Made by a program: the position numbers and the translations under genes. Under the pieces are notes generated by a model that worked only from the letters and a program-made list of their open reading frames with translations, had not been told where the DNA came from and did not search any database. Shown here piece by piece: positions 11,931 to 23,598 of a stretch of DNA of 64,000 nucleotides. Position 1 is the stretch's first letter; each line of letters starts with the position of its first letter. Origin of the DNA: Hydra vulgaris (taxonomy: Eukaryota > Cnidaria > Hydrozoa > Anthoathecata > Hydridae); NCBI RefSeq assembly GCF_038396675.1, contig NC_088921.1, positions 20,531,001 through 20,595,000 on the forward strand, written 5' to 3'.

Positions 11931-11958
11931 GATCTTAGCCATTAGGCCGAGAAGCGAT
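11931..11958 (-). ncRNA. U2: U2-2 snRNA, 5' part (nt 1-28)
   Basis: Exact U2 5' end including GGCCTAATGGCT, ending at GATC against the E3 5' end. Nucleotides 29-35 are missing on both sides of E3, so this insertion has a small target deletion rather than a duplication. Confidence 0.92.
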
Positions 11959-12134
11959 AACTGAACTCTGCAGACATAGTCGGACTGACGCCGTCTTCAA
12001 CAATGTACTTGTGGTTTGAATTAGTACGTCTAATCATTTTTGTCGTCGTCATCATCAGCAGCATCATCAGCGGCAGCAGCTGAGATCATTAGCGATGTTA
12101 GACACTCTAAAAGTCAAACATTTTTGTTATTTTC
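11959..12134 (-). promoter_or_regulatory. U2 spacer upstream of U2-2
   Basis: Same layout as 6087-6262. The trinucleotide tract has one GCC unit, and the proximal 75 bp are intact. Confidence 0.65.
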
Positions 12135-12290
12135 AATCTGGGCCACGCTCAGCAGTAGTGCAAAACCGAGGCAACCCGTGGTCAGGGCAAGGTAAACCTT
12201 TGATCCCATGACCTAATGCCAAAAATCAGATTAATATATGAGCCGGACTGTACCGGCGTACCAGATATTAAACTGATAAGAACAGATAAC
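12135..12290 (-). ncRNA. U2: U2-3 snRNA, 3' part
   Basis: U2 nt 36 to the end, with a one-base gain at the junction (GTTATCTG). The Sm site is intact. It abuts E4 poly(A). Confidence 0.92.
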
Positions 12291-12302
12291 TTTTTTTTTT
12301 TT

Positions 12303-12945
12303 CTTTACAATTTAATTTATGTAAAAAAATATTTTTCAAAGGAACCGTGATATTTACAAAGAAATTCGTTTAAATAACACAATAAATCATTATATTTTTA
12401 TTACAATAATGAAACATTTATTTTTAAAAATATCTTTTAAAATTTGCAGCTTTTTCAAAAACTTAACAAAAATAAATGTAAAACAAAACTTTAACTTAAA
12501 ACTTAAAATTTTTAAACCGCAAAGTAAACAAACAAACAAAAAAAAATTTATTATAATTAAAAATGCAAAAGCAAAATTTATGTTCTTTGTGTAAATATTA
12601 TTTATTTAGATTTGCTAAATAAAACAAAAGAAATTATGACATACGACACAACAGTTTTAGTTATAAATAAATATATATACATATAGATATATATGTTTTA
12701 TAAATCCAAAATAAAGTCAAAGTGATTAATTGGTTTTTAAATTTTTTTTTTCTTTTTGCTGTTTTTATTAAAACCAAAACAAAAACAATAATAAAACGAA
12801 ATCGAAAACGAAAATTCGAAAGTTAAAACCGCAAAATATGTAAAAATATAATGTATAACATAAATACAAAATATATATTACAACACAACAAACACTTATA
12901 TACTTAAGTATAAATAAAAAACAAAGAAAAAGTCATGTTTATAAT
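12303..12945 (-). other. E4 3' UTR, AT-rich, no gene
   Basis: Strongly AT-rich sequence between the structured repeats and poly(A). The reading frame at 12409-12594 is low-complexity Lys/Phe and I do not regard it as a gene. Matched closely by 25098-25750 in E7. Confidence 0.7.
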
Positions 12946-13140
12946 ATATTTGGCTGGCCATTACGCCGGGCATTTAAAAAATAAACGCATGACCGTCACA
13001 CAACAAGGCTGCTGGGGTCACGCTTTTCCGTTTCACTAGTTTAAAATAAATAGTGCTGGCCATTAAGCCATGCATTTAAAAAATAAACACATGTCCGTCA
13101 CACCCACAGGGCTACTGGGGACATGCTTTTCGTAAATATA
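12946..13140 (-). repeat. E4 3' UTR structured repeat, two copies
   Basis: Two units of about 80 bp, at 12952-13030 and 13053-13133. On the sense strand each has a first hairpin (CATGTCC pairing with GGACATG, or TGACC with GGTCA) and then a small hairpin TGGC-TTAATG-GCCA. The same two-hairpin unit is found in E6, E7, E11, E13 and E16, with compensatory base changes. Confidence 0.75.
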
Positions 13141-13187
13141 TGTACACATACTAGGAAATGGGAGATCATTTCAGTAAGGTTGTTTCT

Positions 13188-16100
13188 TTATATAGTAAAC
13201 ACGAGATCTTGCTCGTTTTGTATTGATACTGCATCGTTAATGGAAAACAAAGTATGAAACTTTTCAACATTGTTTTCACGTTTATATTTCTCATATTTTC
13301 CATATATTTTTAAATTTCTTAAATAATGTTTTTAATTATTTTGGGTGGTGAGAGGATTTTACTTTCCATTACTCTCATGTTTCTTGAGCGCCATATTTCA
13401 GTAGTTATAATGTCTGTAATGGTTGTAACTAGTGTTGCTTTTGGATCAAATCTCGCTAATTTTTTAATGTTTAAATAAATGAGGACCTGAATGGTGTTGA
13501 AGTTTGTCTGCGGCAGAAGTTTCTCGTAAACATACTTCAAACCACACCCAATCACTCGCGCAACTTTGCAATATACAAAAGGGTGTAATGTATTTTCGTT
13601 TTGGTTGCAGACAAGGCAATTAGTATTGGCTCGCCCGCGGTTTTTAGCTCACAGTTTGCATTTTTCCTTAGTGGGTAAAATGTTTTGGAACAACTTCAAC
13701 TGAGTGTTTTGGGAAGGTCCTTGGGCGTATGATCTGAAGCACCTACCCCAGATCTTGTCCCAAGGCATTTTAGTTTCGAAAGTATTTCCCATAATATTTG
13801 AGTTTTATTTAAATTTTGATTAAAAGAGAGAGTAAACTTTTTTTGTTGTTATATTTTTTTCTTTAAAAAGATTTTGTTTAGTCTTTAAAAGTACTACCAT
13901 TTCAACATAATAGAATGGCAGTTCTTTTAAAGATTTGGGAAAGTTTACTACGGTAAGAAAGTTCCATTGGCTATAACCTTTTTAAGCATATTTGTCTAAA
14001 GAGTAAGCAAGATAATATCTTTTTAAATAGAAATTTTCATGAGGACTTAGATCTTCTCGAAATTGCATGAGATACTTTAGTCTTAAAGCTGTACATTGCT
14101 TTTTGACGTCGAGAATACCTAAGCCACCCTTGCCTATTTTTAAATTTAAGATGTTTCTTTTCATTGGCTCGGCGAAGTTGCTTTGCCACAAATAAATCGA
14201 AGTTTCTTTTTTAATAGCTTTTTCGTGATTTTTATTCATAGGGATGACGTTTGCAACATACCAGACCTTTGACAGGGCCAGCGTGTTTACAAACATTAAT
14301 TTTTAAATTTCAAACGATCAATTTTGTTCTCGAGTCCCCCCAGCGGAAGGGCTTTAGTTTTTGCGATATTACTGTTTGAGCCTGTTGCACTTTCAAATTC
14401 TTTTAGGACTAAAAACATTTCGCTAAAGTAAAGGGGGTTTTGCGAGCTATAGCGGTGTCGTCTGCAAATTGCAATACTTTCAAGGGAGTTGTACCAGGGA
14501 GTTGGATCCCCTCGATGCCTTGGTTGTGTTTGAACTCGAAGGCAAGTGTTTCCACTGCCACACAGTAAAGCATCAAGGAAATTGGATCCCCCTGTCGAAC
14601 TTCCCTTTTTATTGGAGTGGGCTTGGTCAGGTAGCCGTTGTTAAAAATAATTGATTGGGTATTTTTAAAAGATTGCTTAATTGCATTCGCAAAATTGTTT
14701 CTAAGATTAAATTTTTCTAAAGTTTTAATTAAGAACTTGCGATCCATCTTATCAAAAGCTTTCTCCTGGTCAAAAGACATCAAGAAAGCACCGAGCTTTT
14801 TTTCGTCGGTGTAGTGGATGAGGTCTCGAACCAGAAACAAGTTCGAAAAGATGTTTCTTCCGGGTACCGAGCAAGTTTGGGAGGGTTCCAGGATTTTTTT
14901 GGGAACCTTGGCCATTCTCAAAGCCAGCGCTTTTGTGACAATCTTGTAGTCAGCGCACAGCAATGAGATTGGCCTCCAGTTCTGCAGCAGCGACAAGTCT
15001 CCATCCTTCGGAAGGAGACTAATCACTGCCGTCCTCTGGGTCCATGGGATTTGGTTTTCAGTTTTTTTAAAGAAATTTTCATTTGCTAATCGGGTGAACT
15101 CCCCCCCATAAATACCCCATGTGCTCTGCCAGAATTCGATAGGAATTCCGTCGATTCCGGGAGATTTATTTTTTTCAAGGGATAGTGCGGATTGATAAAG
15201 TTCATTTACGGTAAATTTTTCATTTAGAAAAGTATTTTCATCGTCTTTAAGAATATTTTGAATTTTGTCAATAAATCGGTTTTGCAAATTTTCATCAGGC
15301 TTTTCATTATTATAGAGTTTTTTGTAAAATTTACTTAAAACTTTTTGAATGCCGTCTGTATCATTAACATTTTGTTTTTATAGGATATTGTTTTAATAGT
15401 TTTTTTGCCTTGGTTGTGTTTTTCTAAAAGAAACAAGGACCTAGAGGGTATTTCTCCCTCTTCGTTTATTACTTGTTTCGTTCGGATAAACACACCGTTC
15501 TTGTTATTTAATTCAGATAATTCTTTTTTAATTCGTTTAAGTTCGCCTTCATCACTATCGCTCTTAAGATTTTATGCTTTTAAAGCTTGTTCTAAAATAG
15601 TAATTTTTTCTTTATTTTCTTTTCTAACTTCGCGACTTCTTTTTTCTGCATTAGCTCTAATCATACACTTGGTATATTCCCAAGCGTGATTATTATTTTC
15701 AAAAAAGATTTGCTTTTGAGTAACTTCAAATTCGCTTTTAAGAATTTTGATAAACTTTTTGTCATTTAATAAAGCCGAGTTTAAGTGCCAATATCCCGGC
15801 CCCCGCAGATTCTCCCTTTCCAAAGAGATTTTGTAGGAAACCGAGCTATGGTCACTCCAACCCATCTTATTATATTCGCTTGTTGCTATAAAATTTATTA
15901 AATTATTAGAAACGTATATCCTATCAATCCTACTTTGAAAATTGAGGTGTTCGTATGAAAATACTTTTTTCCTTGAGTTCTGTTTCCGAAAAATATCACT
16001 TAACTGATATTTTTCGGTGAACATTTTTAGATTTTTTATACCTATTTTGTTGTTTGGGTTAAAACGGTCCTTGTTTTCTCTGTTGAGAAACGGGTCTTCA

Positions 16101-16532
16101 ACCATATTAAAATCACCTAAGAGAATATAATAATCACACAATCGCGCGTGCCTATTCAAAGATTTATAAAAAAGTTCTTTTTTTTGGGGATCATTTGGTC
16201 CGTATACATTTATTATTCTACAAAACTTATCGTTTAATACAAAATTAGCAGCAAGAATTCTACCGTTATGATCGCGCATTATATTATTTAAATTTATATT
16301 TTTGTTAACCAAAATAGAAACACCTTTTTCTCGATTGTTAGCGCTATTCCACAATGAATGGCCATTAGATTTTTGAAACCATTCTTTTTCTCAATTCGAT
16401 TGTACACTAGCGCAACAATGAGTTTCTTGTAGGCATATGATATCATAATTAAAAAAAAGTGTAATTAATGATTGTCTTTTTGAATCATAATTAGGCCCTG
16501 TTAATATTTAAAGAAAGAATTCTTACTGCTAT
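13188..16532 (-). pseudogene. E4 ORF2: AP-endonuclease and reverse transcriptase, broken
   Basis: Aligned with E7, the start codon is ATA instead of ATG (16532). Endonuclease piece 15572-16354: LLGDFNMVEDPFLNRE and SRIDRIYVS, with SDHSSVSYK. RT piece 14409-15287 (292 residues): KSPGIDGIPIEFWQS, NWRPISLLCADYK, QTCSVPGRNIFSN, DQEKAFDKMDR, RQGDPISLMLYC and FADDTAIA. About 165 bp that E7 still has are missing near 14298. C-terminal zinc motif near 13600 and end piece 13319-13555. At least four breaks. Confidence 0.87.
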
Positions 16533-16740
16533 TTTTTCTTTTTACTGAGATTTAAAACATTAACTTTAAAACAATTAAGCAAACCTTATTTAATACTTAT
16601 TACAAACTTATTTGATCTCAGTAAAGAGTTAAAAAGAACTTTTTTGAAGAATTAATTTTTATCAAAAAGTGCAGATTATATTACGTAAAAAAAACTCATT
16701 CACACACTGTATATACTCGTAAAAAATAAAAAAATAAAAA

Positions 16741-18443
16741 TTATATTTTCACGTCTTCCAAAGCGATCTTCTACACGTCGCAGAATTTACTGTATTGTTT
16801 GTTTACTAGTTCAATGAGAGTGCTGTGTTTCATATTGATAGAGTGTTTCCACGAGGTCTTAATAATTCGTCGTTGTTTTGGATCGCGTTCTACTAATAAA
16901 CTTTCAACTTCTCGGTTGCCCTCCAACTTGAGATTTTGGTAACGAAGTTTCAACACTTTACCGATCAAGCGACTTCTATCTTCTTTGGGTATTTTCTTGC
17001 AAAAATCGGAATCGAGATTATATGGGTTTTGTTCCAAATTAGGAACAAGTTTTGTTTCCGTTTCGACTTTCTTTTTTTTATTTTCGAAAAGCTTCTCGGT
17101 ACGAATAGAACTTTTTCTTTTCGGATTCTTTCCGTCCGCATTATTGATTTCGATAGTTTCCATCGCCAAGTTCTCAACAGCAACCAATTCAACATTAGTA
17201 AATGAGGCACTATTCTCCTTAGCAGCTGCGTCGAGAGATGCGTCATCCTCACCGCTCAGAGTAATAGGGATATTGTCAGCAACATCGCCGTCACCTGCCA
17301 TGTCATTAAATAAGCCTCTAATTGATTTTGTGGTTGCCGGAGGTATGGCGAATTCCGAACTCAGGACCGAGGTGTCGAGGGACGGGGGTATCCCCACATC
17401 AACATCAGCTGATGTGGTTACTAGCACCGTCTCTGTGGAAGAAGCCGCAAACTCGACATCGTTCCTCGGCTACTCAATACTGCCAGTCATATCCGAACCT
17501 GCTTCTTCAGGGCGGTTGACTTCTACTTCCTTTTCGGCATTGTCTTTGCGCTTGCCTCGATGACTCTTTGCGTTTGAAAAACGACTGTTGAGTCGGTAGG
17601 TTTCCAGGTGTACATGGTTCTTACACGATGACCTATGATATTCAAGAACTCTGGAATCGGTGTTTGAAGATCTTCCAAAATTGCAACCAGTACACCAGAG
17701 TAGTACGGAGTACCATTTCGAGCGTATTTGATAACCGGTTTAGTAGCAACATTTTTGCCGTAACCCATGTTTTGCAAAATTAAACCAAGATTTATGACCT
17801 TTGCTTCAAAAGGTAATCCAAATACGGACACATTTGTTTGCCGCCTAAAGGTTCGGTTGCTAGTTGATAGCGAGAAACGGTGGTAATAGCCTTTTATTGA
17901 GAGGCCATGTTCTAGTAACCGGTATTTAGAGTTTTCTGTCTTCATAACAATTTCAATCATTGAAGAGCGCCGTATCAATTAAACTCCGTCAAGATCATGC
18001 AGAAGTTTGGCAGAATCAAGCGCCAGCAATACGTCATCGAGAGTAATTTTACTTTGTAGTTTGGATAGTAAAGATCTCGGAAGCTGCGGTTTCTCATCGA
18101 CATTTCGTTGTTTACTGCCATTCCGAGAGGTAGCGGCAACGTTTGAGTAGGTACGTTTCTCCTTGGATGCTTTCGTCTTAATCGGGCCGTTCGACTTCAG
18201 CGTTAAGATTTTGCAACGATCCATTACGGTCCGCGTAGGTTCGAATTCCTTGTACTCAGCGATGTCGCTATCACTAAGATCATCCTCGCTGTAACTGATG
18301 CTCGAGTGAAATTCAGGTCGATCAATTACGCTATCGCGAACCAACTCCATCTTCTCCACAAGAACAGCAGCATCTCGATTGCGTTGCTCGAAGGAATTAC
18401 TGCGAGATATAGGCGTCTTCTCCATAGTACGTCTAAAATACAA
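16741..18443 (-). pseudogene. E4 ORF1 with extra C-terminal domain, broken
   Basis: Starts MYFRRTMEKTPISRSN at 18443. After LHDLDGV a TAA stands where other copies have Gln of the GVQLIR block; E7 has the identical stop. The frame then continues through STSNRTFRRQTNVSVFGLP, GYGKNVATKPVI and RTMYTWKP to a frameshift near 17530. A third piece (16771-17427) holds a family-specific C-terminal domain (EDRSRLIGKVLKL, KQRRIIKTSWKHS, LVNKQYSKFC). A further stop lies just before the natural end. Against E7 it lacks 23 codons near residue 95. Confidence 0.75.
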
Positions 18444-18525
18444 AAACGAAAAAATATGAAAGTAAAGCTTTAAAACCTATAAGGCTTCTGGAACCACTGT
18501 CCCGGTTAACAACTAAGACTTTTTA

Positions 18526-18553
18526 GATCTTAGCCATTAGGCCGAGAAGCGAT
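18526..18553 (-). ncRNA. U2: U2-3 snRNA, 5' part (nt 1-28)
   Basis: Intact U2 start, cut at GATC by the E4 5' end. Its 3' part is at 12135-12290. Confidence 0.92.
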
Positions 18554-18728
18554 AACCGAACACTGCAGACATGTCGGACTGACGCCGTCTTCAACAATGT
18601 ACTTGTGGTTTGAATTAGAACGTCTAATCATTTTCGTCGTCGTCATCATCAGCAGCATCATCAGCAGCAGCAGCTAAGACCATTAGCGATGTTAGACACT
18701 CTGAAAGTCAATAATTTTTCTTATTTCC
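18554..18728 (-). promoter_or_regulatory. U2 spacer upstream of U2-3
   Basis: Conserved spacer with a one-base loss near -24 (ACATGTC for ACATAGTC on the plus strand). Confidence 0.65.
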
Positions 18729-18879
18729 AATCTGGGCCGCGCTCAGCAGTAGTGCAAAGCGGAGGCAACCCGTGGTCAGGGCAAGGTAAACCTATGATCC
18801 CATGACCTAATGCCAAAAATAAGAATAATATATGAGCCGGACTGTGCCGGCGTACCAGATATTAAACTTATAAGAACAG

Positions 18880-18883
<4 letters not shown>
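18729..18883 (-). ncRNA. U2: U2-4 snRNA, 3' part
   Basis: Complete from stem-loop II to GGCCCAGATT. The first bases are drifted (TTTTCTGTTCTTATAAG). It abuts S1 poly(A). Confidence 0.9.
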
Positions 18884-18915
<32 letters not shown>

Positions 18916-19298
18916 AACCAACTAGAGTGACCTGCAGCTGTAACCAGGCTTACACAGGGCCCTAGAAGGCGATGTTATTTAGGAGCCGAGACTCCATATT
19001 TGTCCCATTTAAGGGTTTTTTTGCCCATTTAAGGGTTGTTTGGCCCATTTAAGGGTTTGTTTATGCCCACTTAAGGGTTTAGTTGCCACTCAGCCGAAAC
19101 TGAGCAGCGCTAACTTAATGGTTTATCTCCATTTAACGTCCGGAGTGGACGGAACGCTTTAAGATGTCCGGACGTAGAAGGAGACACTGAAATAGCGACT
19201 ACGCCAAGAACCTCTATCGACTGTCACGGTTTCAATCTTGTGCTGTTTCTGCTTTCTAACAACACCGAAACCAATTGAGAGATGGTCCGGAGGCGAAA
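18884..19298 (-). mobile_element. S1: U2-targeted SINE
   Basis: About 415 bp including a T-run (poly(A) on the sense strand). The 5' end is TTTCGCCTCCGGACC, directly after the target copy GTATCTGTTCTTA. No coding capacity. The middle holds four copies of a CCCTTAAATGGG unit (18999-19072). The head has possible polymerase III boxes: TCTCAATTGGT and, about 40 bp on, a GATCGAAAC-type word. The tail CTAGTTGGTTGGT before poly(A) resembles the tail of ORF1-only elements E9 and E12. S2 and S3 are further copies in the same U2 site. Confidence 0.8.
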
Positions 19299-19311
19299 TA
19301 AGAACAGATAC
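19299..19311 (-). repeat. Target-site copy between E6 and S1
   Basis: Minus strand GTATCTGTTCTTA (U2 nt 36-48), the only U2 sequence between E6 poly(A) and the S1 5' end. Confidence 0.88.
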
Positions 19312-19419
19312 TTTTTTTTTATTTTTTTATTTTATTTACAATATTACATTTATTTCATTATAGAAGAAGACTTTACAAACCTTCATTATAATATACATAC
19401 CAAAATTTATAAAATATTA

Positions 19420-19795
19420 GCGTGGCTATTACCCCACGTTCTTAAAATAAATTCATACATCCTCCGGATCCACTGGGATCCCTTAGACAAATCCGTTTAA
19501 ATATTAAAACTTACAAAACCGTTTTTTTTTGGTTTTTTTTCCGTAAAGAAATAGGAAGCGTAAATATATTAAATAATTACAAACAAATTTTTGCTGTTTA
19601 AATTATATAAGTTTTGATATAACACCACGCCGTTAAATAAAATACATACATCCTCAAGATCCACCAAGATCTTTCGGACATATTCGTTGGGATGTCGTAG
19701 TTTAAAAAATATAAACGTGGGTATTACACCTCGCAGTTAAAATAAAAAACATACATCCTCCAGATCCACCGGGATCCATTGGACATATTTGTTGG
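19420..19795 (-). repeat. E6 3' UTR structured repeat, three copies
   Basis: Units at about 19420-19495, 19617-19688 and 19706-19795. The sense strand has an ATGTCC...GGATGT stem (with G-U pairs) and a second hairpin CGTGG-GGTAATAG-CCACG. The primary sequence differs from the E4 units but the pairing is kept. The stretch between the first and second units (19500-19616) is AT-rich with no gene. Confidence 0.7.
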
Positions 19796-19861
19796 AAAGA
19801 AAAGGGTTGGTGGCTTTTTAATTTGAAAATCTCTAAGATAAAAATAAAAAAAAACAATTTT

Positions 19862-22800
19862 TTAAAAAGTAAAAACTAAACCCTGCTCAATTGCATTACT
19901 TACTGCGTTGTTTATCGAAAATAAGCTGTGGAATTTTTCCACTTCATTTTCGCGCAAATACTTATTGTATTTCATTTTCCACAGGTAATGAATTTCTCGT
20001 TTTATCGTTTCTATTGTTTTGGTAGGACTAACTTTTTTGTTTTCTTTTGTTCTTAAGTTCCGCGCCCTCCACAGTTCAGTTGTAATTATGTTTGTAATTG
20101 TGGTTAGTAATTTATCAGTATTTTCGTTTTTTACATGAGTGATCGTGTCCATTAAGAAAACGGCGTGAACTATGTTAAAAGTATTGTTCGATAGCTTCTC
20201 GTACGTACTCTTAAAAAACTTTCACACAGTTCTGGCTGTTTTGCAGTTGATAAAAGGGTGCAGCGTTGTTTCGGTTTTATTACAAACGTCGCACTTAGGT
20301 AATCCTCGCCCGCGATTTTTCTTCCAGCTGTGAATTTTTTGCTTAGTGGGCATTATATCGTGTAAGATTCGCCACTGCGCATTTTGGCACGGCCCTTGCG
20401 CGTATGAATTAAAGTTCCGCCTTCAACGGTATTCCACGGCAAAGTTTTTTGGAAAATCGCGTCCCACTTGAGTTAGGATTTCGCGATGTTTTTGTTTTGA
20501 TGGTGGTTTGCCAAAAAAAGGTATACGCTTTTTGTTGTTTTTTGTTTGAGCTGCAAAATAGCCAGATTTGTACGGAGACTATCCACAACGTCTTTGTAAA
20601 AAAAAAAGGATGGTCTTTTAAAGCTTTGGGGAAGTTGTTTTGAGCTAAAAACGACCATTCAGGGTAGTTATTTTTTGCAAGGGCGGTCAAAGAAAGGGCT
20701 AAAAAATATTTTTGGCGAAACAGGCTTTCGTGGGGCTTGCTATTTTCGCTCAAGCAGAGCAAATGTTTTAGCCGTAGAGCCAAGCATTGCTTGGACGCGT
20801 CTAAGATTCCTAAACCCACGGCTGACACCGGAAGGTTTAGAATGTCTCTTTTGATGGGTTCGGCGTAGTTGTTTTGCCACAAATAAACCAAAATTTCCTT
20901 GCGGATTTTTTGATCGGTCTCTTTGTCAAGCGGAAAAACGTTAGCAACGAACCACACTTTCGACAGCGGCAGCGTGTTGACATACACGCCTTTGCATCTT
21001 AGCGAAACGTTCCTATATTTAAACTTCTGTAGCCTTTTCGTATAATTTCCGAACGCTTTTAGCCAATTTGTCTCTGCCGCGCGAGTTAAATCCGTAAAAA
21101 AATTAATGCCTAGAATTTTAATTCCGCTTTCGTTTGCCCATTTAACATCGCCAATGTTTTTGCTATGCTGTCCAAAGACGTTCACTCGGGCAGCCGCATC
21201 GATACCGCCTAGCGCTAAACCTTTTGTTTTCGCTTTGTTAAAGTTTGATCCCGTTGCGCGCTCAAACCTTTCAAGAATTTTGAAAACTTCGTCTATAGAA
21301 CAAATGTTTCTTGCCGCTACCGTGGTATCTTCAGCGTATTGGAGTATTTTTAAATTCGCTTTCGTCCCCGGTAGCGGTGTGCCGTCAATGTTTTTACTTT
21401 TCTTAATTTCCAGCGCTAAAGCTTCTACAGCAATACAGTATAGCATCAAGGAGATGGGATATCCTTGTCTTACTCCTCTTTCAATCTTAAAAGGTTCGCC
21501 TCTAAATCCGTTATTTATGATTAAAGATTGCGCGTTTTTCATGGTTTGCTTAATCGCTCTTATAATGTTATTGCCAAGATTTAGTTTTTTTAAGACTTTG
21601 AAGAGAAAACCTCTATCAATTTTGTCAAAAGCTTTCCCTTGATCGATCGTTATTAAGGAACCTTCAATGTTTTTCTCGTTAGTGTATTCTATTAAGTCTC
21701 TCACAAGGAATATGTTCGAGTATATATTTCGACCTGGCACAGAACATGTCTGCGACGGTTCAAGAATTTTGTTTAATAGTTTTGAAAGCCGCAGCGCCAA
21801 TGCCTTGGTTATAATTTTATAATCGGCGCACAAGAGGGATATCGGTCTCCAGTTCTGCATTAGAGTTAAGTCCCCTTGTTTTGGAAGGAGGCTTATCAAT
21901 GCAGTTCGCTGGGTCCACGTGAGTTCATTGCTTTTTCAAAAAGATTTTAGTTTGCTAACGAGGTCAGTTCCTCACCTAACAAATCCCAGTACTCCTGGTA
22001 GAGTTCTACCGGTAAACCGTCAATCCCTGGTGTTTTGTTTTTGGCGAGCGAGAAAGCTGCATTTCGCAATTCCGCGTTACTAAATTTAATGTTTAAAAAC
22101 CATTTTCATCGTCAGTTAAAGGTTTCGCAAAGTTTACGAGGAAACGTCTTCCCTCTTCTTTGTCTACACGCTGTTTTTGGTAGAGTTCCGCATAAAAATT
22201 TCTAATTGTTTTTTGTATGTATTTGGTATCGCTATAAAGAACGTCGCCGCACCTTATCTCTTGAATGGTTTTTTTGCGTTGATTGTTTTTTTCCATTTGA
22301 AAAAGAGCCTTAGAGGGAGTTTCTCCATCCTCGACTATGACTTGTTTTGTTCTTACAAAAACTCCCGCGGCGTTTTCCAGCCCAAGCAATTGTTTTTGGA
22401 GTTGTTTAATTTTTTCCTTATTTTTTTCGACTTTGTTTGCTCCGCTTCAATCTCATATTTCAAAAGGTTAATGCTACGCTTATTTTGGGCGCCTATTTCT
22501 GTTGCGCGCTGCAACATCTCTAATTTTGGTTTTAGCGATGTCCCACCATTGGTTATGGTTTTGGTAGACCTCTTTAGAAATTTTTACGTTTTCAAATTCG
22601 CGTTTTAGCATTTGCTTAAATTCAGAGTCTTTTAAAATAGCGACGTTTAAATGCCAGTAACCTGGTCCTCTCGCGTTTGATTCTTTAATGTCGAGTGCGC
22701 ACAAAACCGCGCTATGGTCGCTTATCTCCGCTTTTAAAATTTTGCACGCGCTCTGCGCTTTTGCTGCTGAGGAAATATATACTCGATCAATCCTGCTCCT

Positions 22801-23406
22801 AAAGGTTTTATCAGGTTTTTCAAATGTAAATTCTAATTTTAGAGTATTGGTTTCTCTGTAGAGATCAATCAAATCATATTTTTCAAGAAAATTTTGCAAC
22901 TTCTTACTACCTAGAGTGTTATTCTTGTTAAAAAGATCGCCACCTTGCCTGTCTAGGACAGGATTTAAAACCATATTAAAATCTCCCGAAAGTATATGAG
23001 TATCGCACTCACGCGCGTGACGTTCTAAACTTTTGAAAAAAATTTCTTTATCTTGCGGTACGTTAGGACCGTATATGTTTATTATTCTAATATTTATGTT
23101 ATTAACACAAAAACTAGCCGCTAAAATTCGCCCGCGTTTGTCTTGAGTAACCTCTTTAAATTGGAAATCGTGTTTCGTTAAAAAAGCGACTCCGCACTCT
23201 CTCTGGCTTAGATTGTTCCAAAGAGAGTTACCTTTTGTTAAATTTCGCAATTCTTTAGTCCATTTTTCTGTGGTTTTGTCGCATCCGTGCGTTTCTTGCA
23301 GTAAATATACGTCATAGGTTTGAATTACACAAAAGCGCATTACTTTTCGTCTTTTGATCTCTTTGTTGAGACCGTTGACGTTTAGCGTCAGAATTTTATT
23401 CGCCAT
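19862..23406 (-). pseudogene. E6 ORF2: AP-endonuclease and reverse transcriptase, catalytic residues lost
   Basis: Starts MANKILTLNVNGLNKEIKRR at 23406. Endonuclease 22480-23406: LLQETHG, LSGDFNMVLNPVLDRQGGD, SRIDRVYIS, SDHSAVLC. RT piece 20409-21899 (496 residues): NWRPISLLCADYK, SVPGRNIYSN, AFDKIDRGFL. The conserved RQGDP is RQGYP, and the catalytic YADD is YAED. C-terminal CX2CX7HX4C (CDVCNKTETTLHPFINC) near 20280. The last piece is 19862-20152. At least three frameshifts between pieces. The two active-site changes alone would abolish reverse transcription. Confidence 0.88.
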
Positions 23407-23598
23407 TTTTTTATTTCAAAAACGCAAACAAATGCTTAAAGCGAATTGAACGAAAGGCAAAATACAAAATTTTTCAAAATAAAAGCGGCGCACTCTGATT
23501 TTTCAGGAAATTTAAAATGACGGGAGAGCGTTTGCGTTCCACAATCAAAAAAAATCTTGTAAAAAATAAAAAATAAAGACAAACACAGAATGCGAACA

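Larger units (their letters stand above)
12291..18525 (-). mobile_element. E4: U2-inserted LINE, long-3'-UTR family
   Basis: T-run from 12291, then a 0.9-kb AT-rich 3' UTR with two structured repeats, ORF2, ORF1 and a 5' UTR ending at U2 nt 28. Nearly identical in layout and sequence to E7; E11 and E16 are more distant relatives. The 5' terminus (AAAAAGTCTTAGTTG) is shared by E4, E7 and E16, so the copy looks full-length at that end. Confidence 0.88.

Noticed and set aside
12409-12594. Small Lys/Phe-rich frame in the E4 3' UTR
   Set aside because: Low-complexity AT-rich sequence on the strand opposite to the element, with no counterpart frame preserved in E7.
16936-17563. Long antisense reading frames opposite ORF1 and ORF2 (for example here and at 31916-32514)
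   Set aside because: They mirror real coding frames on the other strand, have no domains and no start context, and occur wherever the sense frame is rich in Ser, Glu or Asn.
18884-19298. S1 as a further spliceosomal RNA gene
   Set aside because: It has poly(A), internal minisatellite units and target-site copies like a SINE. No Sm site or known snRNA motif is seen.
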